From positions 62,001-126,000 of the forward strand of contig CAWJLP010000013.1 of the NCBI GenBank assembly GCA_963843745.1: a stretch of DNA of 64,000 bases, read 5' to 3'. Below the pieces are notes generated by a model, which saw nothing but the letters and a program-made list of their open reading frames with translations, was not told where the DNA came from and did no database searches. Position 1 is the first letter of the stretch. Every line of letters begins with the position of its first letter. Below, piece after piece: positions 59,765 through 64,000 of this stretch. Origin of the DNA: Trebonia sp963843745 (lineage in GTDB: Bacteria > Actinomycetota > Actinomycetes > Streptosporangiales > Streptosporangiaceae). The position numbers were made by a program, and so were the translations under genes.

Positions 59765-61237
59765 TTACGGCAGCGATGCCAGCGGTGCCCGGCGGCGGGC
59801 GCCGTTCTCGGTCCAGGTCACCTGGGCGGAGCCGACCGCCAAGTCGGCGTCGAGTACTGCTTCGTGACTGCCGTGAGCCCAGCTCATGACGATCCGGGAA
59901 GCGCTTCCCGAGCTGGTCATGTCTCCCTCGAACGCTGGGTGTGCGTTGCGGAAGCGGATGAGCCGGCACAAGGCTTGCACGACGGGCTTGGCCAGGCCCG
60001 CATCGATCTCCGCGGGCGTGTAGCGGTGACGGTTGACGTCGCGGCCGACTCCGGTGCGGGCGAGCAGGTCCATGTCGTTGGTCCCCGCGATCAGGCCTAC
60101 GTAGTAGACCTGGGGGATCCCCGGTGCCCAGAACTGCAGTGCCCGCGCGAGCAGGTAGCGGTCGTCGTCGCGGCCGAGCGCGTCGTAGAACGTGCAGTTG
60201 ACCTGGTAAAGGTCCACGTTGGACGCTGCCGCCCCGGTGGCCTGCCGCGATGTCCCGCCGCTGTTGACATGGATCGTCTCCACCAGCTCGGCCAGCTGGC
60301 CCGGGTCGAGCAGCCCTGGGGCGCCGGAGCCGGCGGTGTCGCGGCCGACGTCGATCACGCCGATCCCGTCATGGGTGTCGAGCACAGTGAATGTGTTGGC
60401 GGGCCGCTGCCTCAGCCAGGAGAGCAGCGGGCCGGCGTCGGCCGTAGTCAGGGCGTGCAAGACCAGCGGCGGCAGGGCGAAGTCGTACACGTAGTCCACC
60501 TGCCGGGCGATCTCCACCTGGCGCAGGTAATGGGAATGCACTTCGACCAGGACCTCAAGATTCCGTTCCTGGCACCATGCGGTGATCTCGCCGATGAAGC
60601 CGAACGTTTCCGGCGTCATGAACGAGGTCAGGCCGGGCGTCTTGACAGCGTAGCCGACGGCATCGAGCCGGACCTGGGCGGCGTGTGCCCCGGCAAGCTT
60701 GTCGAGGACCTCAAGCAGGTAGGCGCGCGTGCACGGATGGCGGACGTCTACGTCGATCTGCTGGGGCGTGAATGTCGTCCACACGAGGGCCCTGCTGCCG
60801 TCAGCCAGGACATACGGAGTGAACGGCAGGCCCGGGCGCGGCCGGTATAGGCGCGTCAGCGTGTCCTCGGTGGCGCCGTCGGGGAACACGGTGCCGAAGG
60901 TGAGGAACATCCCCGCGAACTGCGAGGCCCGGCCGCGGGCCAGCCAGGCCTGGAACTGCGCGGACGACGACGACACGTGATTGACGATCACGTCGGCCAT
61001 GAGCTGGTACTCGGCGCTCAGCGCCGCGATGTCCGCCCACGAGCCGAGACGCGGATCCACCTGGGTGTGGTCCTGCGGGTCGAAGCCCGCGTCAGCCCCG
61101 TCGTAAGGACGGTAAAACGGAAGCACGTGCACCCCGCCGAACAGCCCACGCAACGGGCCGCCGAGCAGATGCCGCAACCCCGCCAGGTCCCCGCCGAAAC
61201 GGTCGGCGTAAGCAATCAGCCCGACCCTGGAACGCAT
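59765..61237 (-). CDS. Sucrose phosphorylase (GH13 subfamily 18)
   Basis: The enzyme converts sucrose and phosphate into glucose 1-phosphate and fructose. The ATG at 61237 (MRSRVGLIAYADRFGGDLAG) has GGAGGGG upstream and gives 490 residues. The catalytic residues fall at Asp192 (VRLDAVGYA), Glu232 (VEVHSHY) and Asp290 (LDTHDGIG), the same numbers as in the Bifidobacterium adolescentis enzyme. No signal peptide. A LacI-type site candidate lies upstream (61299-61312). Close relatives act on sucrose 6-phosphate or glucosylglycerate, so the acceptor is inferred. Confidence 0.92.
   Translation of the reverse strand: MRSRVGLIAYADRFGGDLAGLRHLLGGPLRGLFGGVHVLPFYRPYDGADAGFDPQDHTQVDPRLGSWADIAALSAEYQLMADVIVNHVSSSSAQFQAWLARGRASQFAGMFLTFGTVFPDGATEDTLTRLYRPRPGLPFTPYVLADGSRALVWTTFTPQQIDVDVRHPCTRAYLLEVLDKLAGAHAAQVRLDAVGYAVKTPGLTSFMTPETFGFIGEITAWCQERNLEVLVEVHSHYLRQVEIARQVDYVYDFALPPLVLHALTTADAGPLLSWLRQRPANTFTVLDTHDGIGVIDVGRDTAGSGAPGLLDPGQLAELVETIHVNSGGTSRQATGAAASNVDLYQVNCTFYDALGRDDDRYLLARALQFWAPGIPQVYYVGLIAGTNDMDLLARTGVGRDVNRHRYTPAEIDAGLAKPVVQALCRLIRFRNAHPAFEGDMTSSGSASRIVMSWAHGSHEAVLDADLAVGSAQVTWTENGARRRAPLASLP
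59895..59910. promoter_or_regulatory. Perfect palindrome CGGGAAGCGCTTCCCG in the sucrose phosphorylase 3' end
   Basis: The 16-bp palindrome has the GAAGCGCTTC core of LacI-family operators but lies inside the coding region about 130 bases from the gene's end. It may be a remote operator or coincidence. Confidence 0.3.
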
Positions 61238-61520
61238 ACCCCTCCTCATCACCCTCGCGCCAACCATCTTCACAGCGGGCGCCCGGCCGCCCGTCTCAGT
61301 TAACGCTTTCCCGCTCGGCCAACTCGCGTCCTCTGCGCATTAGCCGGGCTGGGGCCCGGCGCTGGCGTGCCGGAGGTCAAGAGGCGGCCTCATTCAGTTT
61401 CCCAAGCTGACGGTACGACTTCTTCGGTGCCTCTGGCGGGGCCTCGGGTCCAGGATGGACGCCGCCGCCTGGTCGAAGTTGTCGTGTGGCTGAGGTGGAT
61501 ACCTGGTGCACCGGCTCAGT
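61238..61520. other. Intergenic region between sucrose phosphorylase and the beta-propeller relic
   Basis: Besides the operator candidate at 61299, nothing firm is seen. A minus-strand open frame at 61377-61628 has no recognised family and no start signal. Confidence 0.4.
61299..61312. promoter_or_regulatory. Candidate LacI-type operator upstream of sucrose phosphorylase
   Basis: GTTAACGCTTTCCC, imperfectly palindromic around a central CG, lies 62 bases before the start codon. It resembles LacI-family sites and differs from the TGAATCGAATCA operators, so another regulator, perhaps the LacI protein at 24119, is implied. Confidence 0.35.
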
Positions 61521-62755
61521 GACGCCGAACTGGATCAGATCGCCTAACGTCATGGTGGGCAGCCCCTGTCGCCGCCGCCGCGGTGGTCGCGGCGCTCGCC
61601 ATCTCGCTGGCCACCGCCCGGCACGCACCGGGAGAAGGCGCTGCCTCTGTCATCCCCCCGGCCGGGCAGTGCGCTGCCGGAGTATTACGCGGCCCTGGAC
61701 AACCCAGCCGCCCCGCTGAGCGAGACGACGCCCGGCCAGCTTCAGACCCCGGTCAGCATCCGTGTCGGCGACGACCGGACTGGCAAACTGCTCACGACTG
61801 TCAGCGCGCCGCACGGCGAAACGTTCGCCGGCCTGACCGCAGCCGCCGACGACCGTACGTTCGTGGCCGCCACCGAGCGGTTCCCCGTGCCCCCGGGCCG
61901 TCCGTCGGTGAACCCAGGGGCCTGGTACCTGCTCCGCCTGGCACCAGGCAGCGCTCACCCCGTCGCGCTGACCCGGCTGTCTATCCCGGGGGAACCGGCG
62001 GGAACGCAGGTCAGTGCCATCGCGCTGTCGCCCGACGGCACTGAACTCGCGGTCATGTCTCAGGCGAACGTGTGGTCAGGGAAAACTGGCCCGCTAACCG
62101 TCGCACTGTACTCGCTGGCGACGGGGAAGCGGCTGCGCACGTGGACGGCGGACACGAAGGGCTTCCTGGCTGGGTTCGGATGGTACTGGGGCCGGTACTC
62201 CAACAGCGCGCTTGCCTGGCTGGACGGCGGGCGCACCCTGGCGGTCACATACGGCATCAACACCTCGGCCTCCGGGCCGCCGTTCTCCTACGGGTTCTCT
62301 CAGGTGAAGACCCGGACGGTGGATGCAGACAGTCCTAGCGGGAACCTCCTGGCCAGCAGCAAGGTCGTGTTCCGCCTCCCCGACGGCACGGACTGTGACT
62401 GCCTGCAGCTGACCGCCGACGGCAAGACGGTCCTGTGCGGCACGTACGGCGGCAGCACCGCCAAGCCCAGCACCGCCGCCGCCCCGAAGTTCGTCGCGTA
62501 CTCCGTCGCAACCGGCAAGTCCCGGCTGCTGTACCAGCTCAAGGGCGTGTACGGGATCGGCATCGCAGATGTGCTATGGGCAACCCCGACCGGATCCACG
62601 CTGCTGGCGCGCTCGACGCGCAAGCCACCTGGCCCAAGCCCGGTTCCCAGCCCGGCAAAGTGGACCAGGCGACTGGGTTGGTCACCAACGGCACGTTCAA
62701 GCCAGTGCAGTTCCTGCTGTCGCCAATCCCGTTCGCTGGCGAGATCGCGTTCTAG
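61521..62755 (+). pseudogene. Membrane-anchored WD40/beta-propeller-like protein, at least two frameshifts
   Basis: A membrane segment (APVAAAAVVAALAISLATAR, about 61557-61620) is in one frame, the body (LPEYYAALDNPAAPLSE, FAGLTAAADDRTFVAATERF, VSAIALSPDGTELAVMSQAN) in another, and the end (TNGTFKPVQFLLSPIPFAGE to IAF, stop at 62755) in a third. Restoring one-base changes near 61670 and near 62610 gives one continuous protein of about 400 residues, typical of actinobacterial secreted propeller proteins whose role is unknown. Confidence 0.65.
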
Positions 62756-62858
62756 TCCATGCTCGCGGACCGCTGGGGTTTGGAAGCTACGCTGGAAGCC
62801 ACACGGATGAACGACCCTGCACTCCTCCGGACGCACAGGGACAGACAAGAGCGCAGGG

Positions 62859-63257
62859 CTAATGTCGCTGGTCGGCATCGCCTGCGCTTTCGTCGCACAC
62901 CGCTGTCACGTAGGACATGTTGGAGGGCAGTTCAAGACGTTCGAGCCCTGGCATCGAAACTCCGCGCGCGATCGCACGCGACAGCAAGTGCCCGTTGGCC
63001 GCTCGGCGTAGGTAGCCGGGCTCGTAGACCGATCCTGAAGCATGCTCTCGTCGACCGACGCTTCCCCCGTTGTCCCGTCGACGCTGGATCCCTGCTGCCT
63101 CGGACTGCAGGCGCGCCTGATACTCGGCCTCGTTGTCGAACGCTGCCACGACCACGTGCTGTGTTTCGCGCCGCTCCGGGTCGTAGCGGTAGTGGCGCAC
63201 GATGAACCGCTGGATGCTGTTGTGCCGGAGGTCTCTGCTGGGACTCAGCGCACCCAC
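62859..63257 (-). CDS. Hypothetical small protein
   Basis: The 132-residue frame contains RFIVRHYRYDPERRETQHVV and VAAFDNEAEYQARLQSEAAG, followed by YEPGYLRRAANGHLLSRAIA and LELPSNMSYVTAVCD. The pattern resembles small conserved actinobacterial proteins of unknown function. The first codon used here (GTG 63257) has no good Shine-Dalgarno; the true start may be just before RFIVRHY. Confidence 0.55.
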   Translation of the reverse strand: MGALSPSRDLRHNSIQRFIVRHYRYDPERRETQHVVVAAFDNEAEYQARLQSEAAGIQRRRDNGGSVGRREHASGSVYEPGYLRRAANGHLLSRAIARGVSMPGLERLELPSNMSYVTAVCDESAGDADQRH

Positions 63258-63598
63258 TACTATCTGGGACTACCGGAACTCCTCGATGCGGTCGAATTTC
63301 CGACGGCGGTAGCCTTACCTGCGGGTATGCTGCCTGAGCTGGGATTTCACTGCTCGCTGACTTTGCGTCGTTTCGTGGCGCTGATCAGCGTCTGCCGGAA
63401 CAGAGACGGAACAGACAGTCCTGGGTCTGGCGGAGGCCGTCGAGAATGACGTCGCCCTGGTGCTCGTCGCCGACAGACCTGGCTGGGAGATCTCCTCGCA
63501 GTCGGCTTGTAGGCCGCGTTGTGTGCTGGCATGGCCCGTGACCATGTACTGCAAGAGGTATAGCTTCTGTCTCAGATAAACAATCAGGAGGTGTACGC
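63258..63598. other. Intergenic region, no supported gene
   Basis: About 340 bases, somewhat AT-richer than elsewhere near 63545-63595, contain no convincing coding region. The promoter of the following small gene is probably in the last 60 bases (TATAGCTTC near 63557), but no -35 was recognised. Confidence 0.4.
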
Positions 63599-63922
63599 AT
63601 GAATCAGTGGATGGCCGACGACCCGAAGGAGGCTGCTGAGAACGCCCCGATTGTCCAGCAGCTCTACGATGCGGGCATCGACCCGGACGAGTTGGACGTC
63701 AGTCCAGACGGCATATACACCGTGGTTCGCTACGACAGGAAGATCTGCTTCGCTCCGTCCGAATCTGAAGAGGAAAGTGAGCCCGAAGGCTGGGAGTATA
63801 CGCTGTACGTCCTGCAATTCGGTTATTGGCATAACTCGAAGCAGGACTGGACTCGCGACGACGATAGTATGGTGACCGAGGTCTGCGTGGGCATCGGCCA
63901 CGCGCGAACCAGCCAGGGATAA
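63599..63922 (+). CDS. Small acidic hypothetical protein
   Basis: The 107-residue protein (MNQWMADDPKEAAENAPIVQ) is acidic, with an SESEEESEPEGWEYTLYVLQ segment and aromatic residues in the C-terminal half. AGGAGGTG seven bases before the ATG is one of the best ribosome-binding sites in the window, so the gene is credible. Base composition is less GC-rich than the neighbouring genes, suggesting a different origin. No family is recognised; an immunity- or anti-type small protein is conceivable but not supported. Confidence 0.7.
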   Translation: MNQWMADDPKEAAENAPIVQQLYDAGIDPDELDVSPDGIYTVVRYDRKICFAPSESEEESEPEGWEYTLYVLQFGYWHNSKQDWTRDDDSMVTEVCVGIGHARTSQG

Positions 63923-64000
63923 GAAATAGAGGGTATCCGTCTGTCGGCTACTTGACGAAGGTACCCATACTGTGCTCGGTCTCGACCAGGCGGCGTCTTG

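Overview
The window is a GC-rich actinobacterial chromosome segment. Evidence for this is frequent GTG and TTG starts, hairpin terminators without long U-tracts, and the order rpmG, MaoC-type dehydratases, murB, aminotransferase, tRNA-Trp, secE, nusG, rplKA, rplJL, rpoBC, rpsL-rpsG-fusA-tuf, S10 operon. Family matches fit Streptomyces/Streptosporangiales-type actinomycetes; genus is not decidable by reading.

Bases 1-19130 are core transcription and translation genes, all on the minus strand and intact: S10 operon start (rpsJ, rplC, rplD, rplW, partial rplB), str operon (rpsL, rpsG, fusA, tuf), rpoBC, rplJL, rplKA, nusG, secE and tRNA-Trp. S12 carries Arg instead of Lys at position 88, a known streptomycin-resistance position. 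Bases 19248-25186 hold an aminotransferase with an apparent frameshift, an adenosine deaminase-like gene, murB, two MaoC-fold dehydratase subunits, rpmG, tRNA-Met and a LacI regulator. A family of CGATG-N(1-3)-CATCG palindromes sits in two intergenic regions about 14 kb apart.

Bases 25499-43384 are accessory metabolism and regulation: an SsuA-like lipoprotein coupled to a broken BTAD/hydrolase gene, a methyltransferase, an ABC exporter with a divergent MarR regulator, a four-gene acid/acyl oxidation cluster (FAD oxidase, acyl-CoA synthetase, FMN oxidase, SDR), an acyl-CoA dehydrogenase with flavin monooxygenase relics, a PsiD-like decarboxylase, gene remnants and a TetR regulator. Bases 43718-46538 are a four-gene envelope cassette (helical protein, holin-X-like, DUF3618, YihY). 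Bases 46540-47605 are debris including an IS1380-type end.

Bases 47757-61237 look like a raffinose-family/sucrose utilisation locus: lipoprotein binding protein, two permeases, GH36 alpha-galactosidase and PfkB kinase on one strand; LacI repressor, a GH32/43-like hydrolase and an MsiK-type ATPase on the other; and sucrose phosphorylase (D192/E232/D290) nearby. Five copies of TGAATCGAATCA flank the LacI-controlled promoters. The proposed pathway is import, alpha-galactosidase, phosphorolysis or hydrolysis of sucrose, then fructose phosphorylation.

Several accessory genes contain one-base frameshifts. These could be genuine decay or consensus errors, and the sequence alone does not separate the two.
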